Assembly (NCBI RefSeq): GCF_003286085.1
Contig: NW_020825430.1
Location: forward strand, 1-64,000
Direction: 5' to 3'
Origin: Drosophila persimilis
Lineage: Eukaryota; Arthropoda; Insecta; Diptera; Drosophilidae
Length of the DNA stretch: 64,000 bases
Notes under the pieces: generated by a model
What the model was told of the DNA's origin: nothing
Databases searched by the model: none
The model's input: the letters and a program-made list of their open reading frames with translations, nothing else
Shown here: piece by piece, positions 45,096 through 56,752 of the stretch
Numbering within the stretch: the first letter of the stretch is position 1
How the letters are laid out: each line of letters opens with the position of its first letter
Translations under genes and position numbers: made by a program

Positions 45096-46147
45096 ATGAA
45101 TCCAACTATTAATAATCCACATTCCCCATTCACCCTTTCGCGGGGTATTTTCGGATCCATGGGATCCTTCGACTTTACCGACCAGCATCAGCAGCAGCAG
45201 CCGGAGCTGCAGGTCCCCCCCGAAGGTTCCGGCGACAAGAATGGACTCAATGCGATGCCCTTCCTAGGCCAAATCCACACTAGTCTTCTGCTTTCGCGCC
45301 CAATGGGTCCAATAGGTCGCGCACACCCCCCCACCTTCCCTCCGATGGGTGATTCAGATGGGTGAGCGGCAGCAGCTCAGACTCCCCTTCCCCCTAGGAC
45401 ATAACTTACCCCCGGCTCCCCTGCAGATTCAATGCTGTGCCACAGATGGCATCGATGGGACCACCGCCCGTGTTGAGCTCCCTCTGGACAGCCGGCGCTT
45501 CTCCGGACAGCCGCGGAGACTACTACGACGGCCCGCACAAAGAGTACTCCGACGGCCGCTACGACGGCGACTACGAGGGCGACTACTCGATGCCCACCGA
45601 GGAGGACCAAGAGGAGGAGTCGTGCTCCTGTCAGGGCCAGAGCGAGTTCAGCTCGATAGAGCGCACCGAGTCGGACTCGGAGTGGGAGGAGCTCTCCGAC
45701 GGCCCTTCCCCCAGGGTCTCTCCGCTGGAGTCCCTCGGCGCAGTCGTGCTCTCCACAATGCAGCCGGAGCACAGTCAGCGCATGGTGGCCTTGTACCACC
45801 TCCTCTTGGAGACCGCTGTGGTCAAGGTCGTGCTGCTGGTGATGCAGATGCTGTGCTGCGCGGTGTTCTGGCTGGTCGAGAAGACTGTGGTCGTCAACGA
45901 AACCGTCGGCTCGATGCGCCTCCGATTGTGGAACAGCAAGTTCAAGCTGCGCACCATCCAGCGCCAGTTGCTGTGGCGCATGGCCAATGCCCGGGGCGAC
46001 GAGACGCTCGTCTTCTTTGCCGTGCTCATGACCACTCCCTGGCTGTTCTCCCTCAGCCTCCTGGGATTCATCCTGTCTTTGGCGGCGCTCCTGAAGAAGA
46101 CCGTCGAGGAGCTGGTGTTCCAGATACGCCTGCACCTCGTGATCTAG
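45096..46147 (+). CDS. Unrecognised two-TM protein, copy 2 (direct duplicate)
   Basis: Exons 45096-45361 and 45427-46147 with the same 65 bp intron. The predicted protein is identical to copy 1, and the flanking 2.8 kb is almost base-for-base the same, so the duplication is very recent or homogenised by gene conversion. The upstream flank is DINE sequence copied along with the gene (44272-44880), so any promoter downstream of the DINE junction (41633 equivalent) is preserved. It forms the left arm of the palindrome with copy 3. Confidence 0.8.
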
Positions 46148-47026
46148 GGGGAAGCCATCGAGCAGAAAGCAGCAAGCAGTATCCAATCACACACTGACAG
46201 AAGACAAACGTCCACACGCCCGACACTCCACTCCTCCCCTCAGAGATGTTTGCACTTCCATTTGGGCATCTATTTTCGTTGATGCCAGAATCGTAATGCA
46301 CGGAATCGTCTCTCCGTTTTTGGCCGCAATGAAAATATATGCCGAAATATTCGAAATTCAAAGTCAAATTCAAACAAGAGTTTCCAGTCGATCAGATATA
46401 TCGTTTATGCATATTACGATCCGTTCCGTTTGGACGGGAGTCCAATTGCTCATCGTTCATCCCCGTTATTGCATTTATTATTATTTTTATTTCGCTGCAT
46501 ATTTGTTCTGCAATTTATTCAATAATAATCGGAGGAGGAGAGCATGCAGCAGCAGCAAAACATTTCCGCTGCAGCAGCGATTGTGGCAGCCGTGGGGCCT
46601 TTGTTGCCACCAATTGCAGGCCCCCGCATACGCACTTCGGAGGCACGGAATCCACCAGAAGCGGCAACAAATGAATCATTAAATATTCACTGTACTCTTA
46701 TTGATTCAGTGATCAAAACAACACAACAAAAGCGTCATCATCCACGATCCACGACCCATTATACCTGATCCAGAATCCGTAGAAGCATCCATTCTCAGGG
46801 CTCTTTTGGGCGCTGGTTGGGGTACGCCTCCGATTTCAATCCCTTGCCACACGGGCAACCCGAGCAAGCCCCGATATGTAAACAGGGTCAAGACTACCTG
46901 TGCGAAGGGGGCCAAGGGAGGCGTCGGCATAAGACTCGGCCCGGAAGTGGACATACTCGTGTGCAGCCCTTTCGCCCGGCTATTGATATTCCCATTTGTG
47001 ATTACAGTCTGTAGCGCCACAGCAGC

Positions 47027-47254
47027 TCTTACAGTCTTTGAGCACTAGGCGCTGAAGAGGACGGACAGACGGACGGACGGATGGACGGACGGACAGACAG
47101 ACAGGGCTCAATCGACTCGGCTATTGATGCTGATCAAGAATATATATACTTTATGGGGTCGGAAACGATTCCTTCTGGACGTTACACACATCCACTTTTA
47201 CCACAAATCTAATATACCCCAATACTCATTTTGAGTATCGGGTATAAAAATTAT
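47027..47254 (-). mobile_element. DINE-1-like microsatellite end at palindrome left arm
   Basis: From ctcttacagtctttgagcac through (ggac)n (47058-47105), the gtcggaaacg block, to agtatcgggtataaaaa. Only this end of the element is present. Confidence 0.8.
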
Positions 47255-47484
47255 ACTCTTCCAAGTAATCTCTTCCATTGTCTATACTTATTGTATTCTT
47301 TGTTCTCGTACTATAATTATCATGTCAGAACACGATCGGCAACTAAAACCGAAAAGAAATTGGTTGATTATTTACATAGAACATATTTTATACGAAATTA
47401 TACGTAAGCGCCAGAGGTTGTATCGCAGTCGATGACTGCAGTAGGGATTTTCTCCGTTTTGTTTTTTTTTGCATCTGTTTGCAA
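47236..47484. other. Palindrome spacer
   Basis: 47236-47254 is the end of the left-arm DINE (agtatcgggtataaaaa). The rest, about 230 bp, is A/T-rich unique sequence with a T10 run near 47461 and a motif ctgcagtagggattttctc. No gene or RNA seen. Confidence 0.5.
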
Positions 47485-47705
47485 AATGAGTATTGGGGTA
47501 TATTAGATTTTTGGTAAAAGTGTATGTGTGTAACGTCCAGAAGGAATCGTTTCCGACCCCATAAAGTATATATATTCTTGATCAGCATCAATAGCCGAGT
47601 CGATTGAGCCCTGTCTGTCTGTCCGTCTGTCCGTCCGTCCATCCGTCCGTCCGTCTGTCCGTCCTCTTCAGCGCCTAATGCTCAAAGACTATAAGAGCTG
47701 CTGGG
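47485..47705 (+). mobile_element. DINE-1-like microsatellite end at palindrome right arm
   Basis: Inverted counterpart of 47027-47235, starting aaaatgagtattgggg, with (gtcc)n at 47612-47665. It lacks the terminal 18 bp present on the left side. Confidence 0.8.
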
Positions 47706-48582
47706 GCGCTACAGACTGTAATCACAAATGGGAATATCAATAACCGGGCGAAAGGGCTGCACACGAGTATGTCCACTTCCGGGCCGAGTCTTATGCCGAC
47801 GCCTCCCTTGGCCCCCTTCGCACAGGTAGTCTTGACCCTGTTTACATATCGGGGCTTGCTCGGGTTGCCCGTGTGGCAAGGGATTGAAATCGGAGGCGTA
47901 CCCCAACCAGCGCCCAAAAGAGCCCTGAAAATGGATGCTTCTACGGATTCTGGATCAGGTATAATGGGTCGTGGATCGTGGATGATGACGCTTTTGTTGT
48001 GTTGTTTTGATCACTGATCACTGAATCAATAAGAGTACAGTGAATATTTAATGATTCATTTGTTGCCGCTTCTGGTGGATTCCGTGCCTCCGAAGTGCGT
48101 ATGCGGGGGCCTGCAATTGGTGGCAACAAAGGCCCCACGGCTGCCACAATCGCTGCTGCAGCGGAAATGTTTTGCTGCTGCTGCATGCTCTCCTCCTCCG
48201 ATTATTATTGAATAAATTGCAGAACAAATATGCAGCGAAATAAAAATAATAATAAATGCAATCACGGGGATGAACGATGAGCAATTGGACTCCCGTCCAA
48301 ACGGAACGGATCGTAATATGCATAAACGATATATCTGATCGACTGGAAACTCTTGTTTGAATTTGACTTTGAATTTCGAATATTTCGGCATATATTTTCA
48401 TTGCGGCCAAAAACGGAGAGACGATTCCGTGCATTACGATTCTGGCATCAACGAAAATAGATGCCCAAATGGAAGTGCAAACATCTCTGAGGGGAGGAGT
48501 GGAGTGTCGGGCGTGTGGACGTTTGTCTTCTGTCAGTGTGTGATTGGATACTGCTTGCTGCTTTCTGCTCGATGGCTTCCCC

Positions 48583-49634
48583 CTAGATCACGAGGTGCAG
48601 GCGTATCTGGAACACCAGCTCCTCGACGGTCTTCTTCAGGAGCGCCGCCAAAGACAGGATGAATCCCAGGAGGCTGAGGGAGAACAGCCAGGGAGTGGTC
48701 ATGAGCACGGCAAAGAAGACGAGCGTCTCGTCGCCCCGGGCATTGGCCATGCGCCACAGCAACTGGCGCTGGATGGTGCGCAGCTTGAACTTGCTGTTCC
48801 ACAATCGGAGGCGCATCGAGCCGACGGTTTCGTTGACGACCACAGTCTTCTCGACCAGCCAGAACACCGCGCAGCACAGCATCTGCATCACCAGCAGCAC
48901 GACCTTGACCACAGCGGTCTCCAAGAGGAGGTGGTACAAGGCCACCATGCGCTGACTGTGCTCCGGCTGCATTGTGGAGAGCACGACTGCGCCGAGGGAC
49001 TCCAGCGGAGAGACCCTGGGGGAAGGGCCGTCGGAGAGCTCCTCCCACTCCGAGTCCGACTCGGTGCGCTCTATCGAGCTGAACTCGCTCTGGCCCTGAC
49101 AGGAGCACGACTCCTCCTCTTGGTCCTCCTCGGTGGGCATCGAGTAGTCGCCCTCGTAGTCGCCGTCGTAGCGGCCGTCGGAGTACTCTTTGTGCGGGCC
49201 GTCGTAGTAGTCTCCGCGGCTGTCCGGAGAAGCGCCGGCTGTCCAGAGGGAGCTCAACACGGGCGGTGGTCCCATCGATGCCATCTGTGGCACAGCATTG
49301 AATCTGCAGGGGAGCCGGGGGTAAGTTATGTCCTAGGGGGAAGGGGAGTCTGAGCTGCTGCCGCTCACCCATCTGAATCACCCATCGGAGGGAAGGTGGG
49401 GGGGTGTGCGCGACCTATTGGACCCATTGGGCGCGAAAGCAGAAGACTAGTGTGGATTTGGCCTAGGAAGGGCATCGCATTGAGTCCATTCTTGTCGCCG
49501 GAACCTTCGGGGGGGACCTGCAGCTCCGGCTGCTGCTGCTGATGCTGGTCGGTAAAGTCGAAGGATCCCATGGATCCGAAAATACCCCGCGAAAGGGTGA
49601 ATGGGGAACGTGGATTATTAATAGTTGGATTCAT
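48583..49634 (-). CDS. Unrecognised two-TM protein, copy 3 (inverted)
   Basis: Minus-strand exons 49634-49369 and 49303-48583. The predicted protein differs from copies 1 and 2 by one residue in the part I compared (His to Arg at residue 9). Intron, splice sites and stop are the same. Reading-frame conservation across three copies, while every neighbouring gene has decayed, argues that the protein is under selection or the copies are very young. Confidence 0.8.
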
Positions 49635-49988
49635 CTTATTCCAGCACCTGTGAGGAAATATTCGTTCATGGGCTTTGTTTTGTATTTGAATTTTTATTTA
49701 CTTTATGTTCCCTGTACTTTCGATATTTGTACTGAATGATTCCCAGAGCCAGTTCTGAACGGCTCCAAGTGATAGTTCAGGGCCCACTTCGATGTTGTGT
49801 TCCTAACAGATTCTCCCTTCTTTTCAGGTCTCCCCACCCCACCCCACAACGCCGCAAAAATATTTCAAAACTTCGCGCCGCCCACTTCCGCCCCACAAAG
49901 AACGAAAATCTGTGGCATCCACGTTTTTAAAGATACGATAAAACCAAAAAAGGCAGAATCGTAGAGGATGTTTATATGTTCTAGAATG

Positions 49989-50627
49989 TACGACCCCATA
50001 AAGTATATATATTCTTGATCAGCATCAATATCCGAATCTATTGAGCCCTGTCTGTCTGTCCGTCCTATATACAGCTAGTTATAGCAACGATATTTTGGAT
50101 CCAGACTTCTGTGATATGTCACTGCTACAAAAATATTTCAAAACTTTGCCCCGCCCACTTCTGCCCTCCCAAAGGGCGAAAATCTGTGGTATCCACAAAT
50201 CTCAGAGACAATTAAGTCTAGAGTAACCAAATTTTTCTCACTATAAAACCTATATTTCAGAATTTCGCCCCACCTCCTTCCGCCCCCACAAAGGACGAAA
50301 ATCTGTTGCATTCACAATATTGCACATTCGAGAAAACTAAAAACGCAGAATCATGGATAGTGACCATATCTATCAGATCGCTGAATCTGGATCAGATCGG
50401 ATCATTTTTGTAGCCAAAAGCAAGAAATCAATTTGCAGTGGCTACGCAGCGCCCGACGTCACGCTCTGACTGATTTTCTGTCTCTCTCGCACGCACTCTT
50501 TGTCGTGTCGTTTAGTATTAGCGGCCTCTGCCGGAGGAGAGCCATACTGACTAAGTATCGGGAATAAATGTAGAGTTGCGGTGTCCGCAGCAACTCACAA
50601 CGTTCCCCCTCGTTTATTAGTTGAATT
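49989..50627 (+). mobile_element. DINE-1-like element at right edge of the amplicon
   Basis: Starts within the ccccataaagtatatata block, has a shortened microsatellite (50048-50068), an internal deletion, the internal repeats, GA-rich segment (tctctctcgcac, about 50478) and the full hairpin end with tgttccccctcg-type terminus at 50627. It shares diagnostic bases with the DINE at 40798 but in the opposite orientation. Confidence 0.8.
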
Positions 50628-50809
50628 TGTGAGTAAAGCGCTTGTCGAATAGTTATTTGTTAGATCTAATATCTCAAGTGGCTTCAAAGTCTTAACTTAA
50701 TAGCAAACTTAAACATGTCTGGTCGGCGAAAAGTCATTGAATACAAGAAAACCATACTGGATCTAAATATGGGAAAGACAAAACACGACAATTAGCATCT
50801 TACATTTAA
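50628..50809. other. 3' flank of second nrf-6-type pseudogene
   Basis: A/T-rich sequence between the DINE end and the pseudogene stop at 50810, with no distinct element. Probably 3' untranslated or flanking sequence. Confidence 0.4.
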
Positions 50810-51765
50810 CTATTCTGAAACAGTCGTTGTGGCTTCTTCCTTAGGCTTTTCAGGTTCATCCAGATTCCTTCCGACATTAAACTGATCCTGCTGGACATCT
50901 ACTGACGACTGCTTTTGTTCGCTTGGAGATCGTGGCTGCCGGGTTCGTAGAAGACTATCGAGTCCGCCAAAAGGAGCCTCAATGATAACATAAAACACAT
51001 ACGACATCAAAATAGTGATCCCAATGACAGACCAGAAATTAAGCATCTGCAAAGCATAAAATATTATACATTTGTTATAATCCACTAGTTTCCTTCAACT
51101 ATCCAAAACAAAACTTACAAAGTTGTAGTTCGAAAAATATGTATTGGTCCGTAGAATTCTGCTGTTTACTTCCAGAGTGAACATATTCCAGATGTACACG
51201 GAATAGGAGAGTCTCGAGAGTGGCTGCCACAATGGCGAGGATAGGAAACTGTCTGCCAGACCGCCATAGCCCTGCATGCAGGCAAAGATGATCCAACACA
51301 GCGCTAGGGGCCAGCCCACCCGGGTAAGCGTGTAGTAGAGAGACTCCTCGAGTATGGTTAGAGGAGGAGCCCTAAACTTGGATGCGGCTTAGCTGGAGCT
51401 TCCTTCCACGATTCAGGTGCAAGAAGTACCCGAAGAGAAATCCAGTCAGCCATTGACCCGCATGCGTGTGTGTGGATCCATAGACATCCAAACCATCACC
51501 TCCTTTACTTCCATTCCTGAATTAAATGAGGCTTAATAACTTCAAATGCAAATAGAAAGATCGTGGACTTACTTCGTGAGCATTGATTCATTGTTGACCA
51601 TCATCGTGACAAAGAGGCAGGTCGTGACTAGAAGCAACAGCACTACAATGCCAGCAGCCGCCTTTTTGCCCCATTTATACAGAGCAATCAGCAGAAGCAG
51701 AGAGATTATGTATAGTTGCATATCCACTGCCAAGTACCAGGCATGACCTAAGCCCTTAAAAAAGG
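50810..51765 (-). pseudogene. Second nrf-6-type acyltransferase, C-terminal part
   Basis: Minus-strand pieces match the other copy: IEAPFGGLDSLLR tail with SEQKQSSVDVQQ (50810-51085), GWPLALCWIIFACMQG and WQPLSRLSYSVYIWN (51095-51319), and KKAAAGI-type helix sequence near 51640-51680. A deletion or shift near 51370 removes the segment before GWPLALC. The copia element has inserted at 51765. It differs from the first copy in many positions, so the two are older paralogues rather than part of the recent amplicon. Confidence 0.75.
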
Positions 51766-52014
51766 TGTTGGAATACGCCTATTCCCACATTCAAATAATA
51801 ACATTAAATAATATTATCGATATGTTAGGTATTATTATTATAAGTTAGTCTGGTCACACTTGAAGTGTCGACCCTCTCTCTTCTTTTGTGATCTCAAGTG
51901 TGTGGACCGGTGTTGCAGCAAAAAGTAATCAAGAAATACATAAATAATCTTTAAAGAAAAACATAACTTGGTACTGTCTTCCGTTTACTAATTGTCATAG
52001 CTAGTCTACCAATA
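51766..52014 (+). repeat. copia 5' LTR
   Basis: Starts tgttggaatacgcc and ends ctaccaata. Differs from the 3' LTR by one extra c (gcagcaaaaag) and one t/a substitution near the end. Confidence 0.9.
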
Positions 52015-52034
52015 GGTTATGGGCCCAGTCCACG
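52015..52034 (+). promoter_or_regulatory. copia primer-binding site
   Basis: ggttatgggcccagtccacg follows the LTR directly. It is the site known in copia, complementary to an internal half-fragment of initiator tRNA-Met. Confidence 0.85.
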
Positions 52035-52147
52035 CCAATTTAAATAAATTAAATTAATAACAAATAGTTGTGAAATTAGTTCCGCGTGCGTTCTTGTGTA
52101 GTTTTTTTTTATAGTGTGTGTGTGTATAATATATACATACATAGAAA

Positions 52148-52841
52148 ATGGAAAGAAATAAGCAACATATTAAGCCTTTTTGTGGCGAGAAATATTCTAT
52201 ATGGAAATTTAGAATCAGAGCTTTGTTTGCTGAATTAGAGGTGCTCCAAGTAGTCGATAACATAATGCCTAACGAAGTAGATGATAATTGGAAAAAGGCA
52301 GAGCGATGTGCAAAGAGCATTTTAATTCAATATTTAGGCGACGCATTTCTAAACTTCGCGGCAGGCGACATTTCGGCACGTGATATTCTGAAGAAGCCTT
52401 GCGTCGCAATTAGCTGCACGTAAACGTTTAATAACACTCAAACTCTCAAGTGAAATGACACTTTCGAGTCATTTTGTTACTTTTGATGAAACAGTGAGTG
52501 AGTTGTTAGGGGCGGGCGCAAAAATGGATGAGATGGACAAAGTGGCACATTTGCTGCAGACTCTACCTTCAACCTATAATGGTGTCATCACGGCAATCGA
52601 AACTTTGTCAGATGAAACTCTATCATTAGCGTTTGTAAAAAATAAATTGTTCGACTACGAGACCAAATTAAGAAATGAAAGTACTGATACAAGTAGTAAA
52701 GTCATGAAAGCAGTTGTATGAAATAATAACAATTTTAATAATCGTAAAACGTTTGGATCTAGAAACACACGGCAAAAGATATTATTTAAGGGAAAAGCTA
52801 GAAGTAATATTAAATGCCATCACTGTGGCAAAGAAGGGCAC
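52148..52841 (+). pseudogene. copia gag (deletion and premature stop)
   Basis: Starts MERNKQHIKPFCGEKYSIW. A short deletion with a frameshift near 52398 removes about ten residues, after which the frame from about 52400 continues ([23 protein letters not shown]) to an in-frame TGA at 52719-52721 just before the Asn-rich linker. The knuckle [14 protein letters not shown] begins at 52815 in the same frame. Gag forms the copia particle. Confidence 0.85.
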
Positions 52842-55199
52842 ATGAAAAAAGACTGTTACCAGTTTATAAGGTTAAATCAAAACAAAGAAAATTATAAACA
52901 TAATAAAAAAGCTCAGCTTGCAGCATCGGGCCACGGGTTCGCATTTATGATGCGGAAAATGAAAAAGAGTGATCAGATAAATAATGAACTCGGTTTTATA
53001 CTCGATTCTGGTGCAACGGATCATTTGATCAATGATGACTCGCTGTACGCCGATTGCATCGAATTGGAGCAGCCAATTAAAATCGCTGTGGCAAAAGAAG
53101 GCGAGTTTTTATATGCCACTAAGCGTGGAATTGTGCGGCTGCACAATGGACACAATATCACACTGGAGGATGTGCTCTACTGCAAGGAGGCAGCAGGAAA
53201 CCTCATGTCTGTCAAGAGTCTGCAACAGGCAGGGATGTCAATTAAGTTTGACTGTGGTGGTGTCTCCATATCAAAAAATGGAGTAAGTGTTGTTAAACAT
53301 ACAGGTATGTTGGATATACCTGTAGTCAAATTCCAAGCATACAGTGTAGATGCTAGGAACAAAAATAATTATCGATTATGGCATGAGAGGTTGGGGCATA
53401 TAAGCAATGCAAAATTGCTTGAAATAAATAATAATAATTTATTTAATGACAGTAATCTTCTTGTTAATTTAAAAATATCAGATGAAGTTTGTGAGTCATG
53501 TTTAAATGGGAAACAGGCTAGGTTGCCATTTAAGCAATCTAAAGATAAAAGTTATATAAAACGACCCTTGTTTGTAATACATTCAGATGTATGTGGCCCC
53601 ATTAAACCAGTTACACTAGACGATAAAAATTATTTTGTGATCTTCGTAGATCAATTTACACATTATTGTGTAACCTATTTGTTAAAATATAAATCAGATG
53701 TATTTAATGTATTTAAAGATTTTGTAGCAAAGAGCGAGGCTCATTTTAATTTCAAGATTGTCAATTTGTATATTGACAACGGTAGAGAATACTTGTCGAA
53801 TGAAATGCGTGAGTTCTGCGTTAATAAAGGAATAAGTTATCATTTGACAGTGCCACATACACCTCAGTTGAATGGTGTTTCGGAGCGAATGATAAGAACC
53901 ATTACAGAGAAAGCTCGTGCTATGGTAAATGGTGCAAAATTAGACAAAAGTTTTTGGGGTGAAGCTGTGCTAACTGCAACATATCTAATCAACAGAATTC
54001 CAAGCAAAGCACTTGGTGATTGTAAAATGACCCCATATGAGCTGTGGCACAATAGAAAGCCCAATTTAAAATTTTTAAGAGTGTTCGGTTCAACCGTGTA
54101 TGTGCACAACAAAATTAAAAAAGGTAAATTTGATGAAAAATCATTCAAAGCTATCTTGATAGGGTATGAACAAAATGGACTCAAATTGTGGGATGTCATT
54201 AAAGGAAAAGTTATTGTTGCAAGAGATGTTGTCGTAGACGAGACTAATATGCTTTATTCTAGAGAAGTAAAATTTGAAACAGATTTCCCGAAAGAGAGTA
54301 AGGAAAGAAGTCAACAAGAATTCCTGAATGAGAGTAAGGAATCTGATCAGCTTAATTTCCCGAATGATAGTACGGAATGTGGAATCCTGAATGAGAGTAA
54401 GGAATGTGATCAGTTTTATCTCCCGAATGATAGTACGGAATGTGGAATCCTGAATGAGAGTAAGGAATGTGATCAGTTTTATCTCCCGAATGATAGTACG
54501 GAATGTGGAATCCTGAATGAGAGTAAGGAATGTGATCAGTTTAATTTCCCGAATGAAAGTACGGAATGTGAAATCCTGAATGAGAGTAAGGAATGCGAAA
54601 AGCAGAATTTTCCGAATGAAAGTAGGAAAAGAAAAACTGATTTCCTGAATGATAGTAAGGAATTATATATCCCGAATGAGAGTAAGGATTGTGAAAAAGC
54701 TGATCAGCCAGATAATTGTCGTGAAGAAAATAAGGATACTAATATAATTAGTAGAAAAAGTGAGAGGTTAAAGTCTAAGCCGAAGGTTTCTTATAAAGAA
54801 CATGATAAAAGCTTTAACAAATTTATATTAAATGCCCATATAATGTTTGATGAAGTTCCAAATTCCTTTGATGAAATAAATTTTAGGAATGATAAATCTG
54901 ATTGGGAGGAGGCAATAAATACAGAGTTAAATGCCCATGAAATTAATAACACCTGGACAATTATAAAGAAGCCAGAAAACAAAAATATTGTAGACAGTAG
55001 ATGGGTATTTTCCATTAAATATAATGAACTAGGAGTCCCAATAAAATACAAAGCTAGACTGGTTGCAAGAGGATTTACTCAAAAGTACCAAGTAGACTAT
55101 GAAGAAACATTTGCTCCCGTTGCTAGAATTGCCAGTTTTAGGTTCGTACTATCATTGGCAGTCCAATTTAATTTGAAAGTCCAGTCAGATGGATGTTAA
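52842..55199 (+). pseudogene. copia pol: protease, integrase, linker, RT start
   Basis: Domains in order: protease DSGATDH (about 53004), integrase zinc motif HERLGH...CESC (53384-53505), core D (SDVCGP, 53585), D (YIDNGREY, 53774) and E (NGVSERM, 53873), then the RSERLKSKP linker end and the first RT blocks ([34 protein letters not shown]). The 785-residue frame ends at 55199 by a frameshift at ccagtcagatgg. Between integrase and RT are tandem NESKEC/NDSTEC repeats. Confidence 0.9.
54290..54700 (+). repeat. In-frame repeat array in the copia linker
   Basis: Units of the type 'FPNESKEC' / '[10 protein letters not shown]'. Three 63 bp blocks around 54355-54545 are nearly identical (aatgagagtaaggaatg / gatagtacggaatg). 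D. melanogaster copia has a similar degenerate array here, so the feature is old, with a recent local expansion. Confidence 0.8.
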
Positions 55200-56402
55200 A
55201 ACAGCTTTCCTCAATGGTACATTAAGTGAGGAGATATATATGCGGCCTCCTCAGGGCGTATTATGCGGTGCTGGGCATGTATGCAAACTGAACAAAGCCA
55301 TTTATGGGCTCAAACAAGCAGCTAGATGCTGGTTTCAAGTATTTGAGCAAGCATTGAAAGGATTCGATTTTGTAAACTCTCCCGTGGATCGTTGCATATA
55401 TATTCTTGATAGAGGTGACATAAAGAAAAACATATATGTATTATTATATGTTGATGATGTAGTAATAGCGACAAGGGTTATGGATAGAATGAATAATTTC
55501 AAAAATTATTTAAGCGAAAGATTTAGAATGACTGACTTAAATGAGATAAAACATTTTATCGGTATCAGAGTAGAAATGTTTGAAGACAAAATATATTTGA
55601 GTCAAGCTGAATATGTAAAAAGAATTTTAAATAAATTTAACATGGATAGTTGCAATTCAGTCAGTACTCCATTACTAAATAAACTAAATTATGAGTTACT
55701 TAACTCAGGTGAAGACTGCAATGCTCCATGTCGTAACCTTATTGGCTGTTTAATGTACATAATGCTGTGTACACGACCAGATTTAGCTACCGCTGTAAAT
55801 ATCTTGAGTAGATATAGTAGCAAGAACAATGCTGAGTTATGGCAATGTTTAAAAAGGGTTATTAGATATTTAAAGGGAACTATTGATATGAAGCTTATAT
55901 TTAAAAAGAATACATCATTTGAAAATACATTAGTTGGCTATGTAGACTCCGATTGGGGTAGTAATGAGATTGATAGAAAAAGTACAACGGGTTATTTGTT
56001 TAAAATGTTCGATTCCAATTTAATTTGTTGGAATACAAAAAGACAGAATTCAGTGGCAGCTCATCAACTGAAGCTGAATATATGGCCCTATTTGAAGCTG
56101 TAAGAGAAGCTTTATGGCTAAAGTCTCTTCTAAATAGTATTAATCTTAAACTCGACAGACCCATTAAAATTTATGAAGACAACCAAGGCTGTATTAGCAT
56201 TGCAAATAATCCCTCATGTCATAAAAGAGCAAAGCATATTGATATAAAATATCATTTTTCAAGAGAACAGATAGAAACTAATGAGATTTCTCTTGAGTAT
56301 ATTAATACAGACAACCAACTTGCTGACATATTCACGAAGCCACTACCTGCTGGAAGATTTGCGGAACTGCGGAACAAATTAGGACTACTACAAGAAGAAT
56401 GA
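55189..56402 (+). pseudogene. copia pol: RT catalytic part and RNase H
   Basis: Frame 55189-56103 starts [10 protein letters not shown] and contains KLNKAIYGLKQAAR, the catalytic YVDD (55447) and RPDLATAVNILSRY; a one-base deletion near 56055 breaks it within the RNase H motif. The frame 56025-56402 carries the rest (SSTEAEYMALFEA, YEDNQGCISIA, HIDIKYHF, LADIFTKPLP) and ends at the natural pol stop. Confidence 0.9.
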
Positions 56403-56752
56403 TTCCAATTTAATGAAAACATGAACATGAAGCTTTATTAACGAATTTATTACATTAATTCATATTTAATTTTTTTTTTTTATTTTTTATTTTATTTGAA
56501 CCAAAAGAACCAATGAATTGTTAAAGTAATTTAATTTTATGTTAATTTAATTTTAAAGTGATCTGATCGGGTTTTTCTGGGTTTTCCCCGTATCCTTAGA
56601 GCAAATGCTAGATCACATAACACTTCCCAGAATGCACACCAACCACATTAGAATAACAATTGAATGTTACCTTTTTGATTTAATGATGAAAACTTTTTTT
56701 ATATTTTTTATTTTTATGATTTTGATAATTAATGTTATTTTTGAGGGGGGCG
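56403..56752 (+). other. copia 3' untranslated region and polypurine tract
   Basis: A/T-rich, ending gaggggggcg (about 56743-56752) right before the 3' LTR. An ATG frame at 56605-56835 has hydrophobic residues but runs into the LTR and is not believed to be a gene. Confidence 0.7.

Larger units (their letters stand above)
44272..47084 (+). repeat. Amplicon unit 2 (direct repeat of 41024-43836)
   Basis: Second direct copy. Its start lies mid-DINE (gattcagcgatctg), immediately after an inverted 3'-flank fragment. It continues past 47084 through a longer microsatellite to the DINE terminus at 47254, which unit 1 lacks. Confidence 0.85.
44740..49990. repeat. Palindrome with 2.5 kb arms carrying gene copies 2 and 3
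   Basis: Left arm 44740-47235 and right arm 47485-49990 are inverted copies; paired coordinates sum to about 94730 on the outer side and 94720 near the centre, so only about 10 bp of net indels separate the arms. The spacer is about 249 bp. Arms include part of a DINE, the whole gene, the 3' flank and DINE sequence up to the conserved end. Differences seen: a 7 bp gatcact duplication in the right arm and microsatellite length. Confidence 0.85.
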
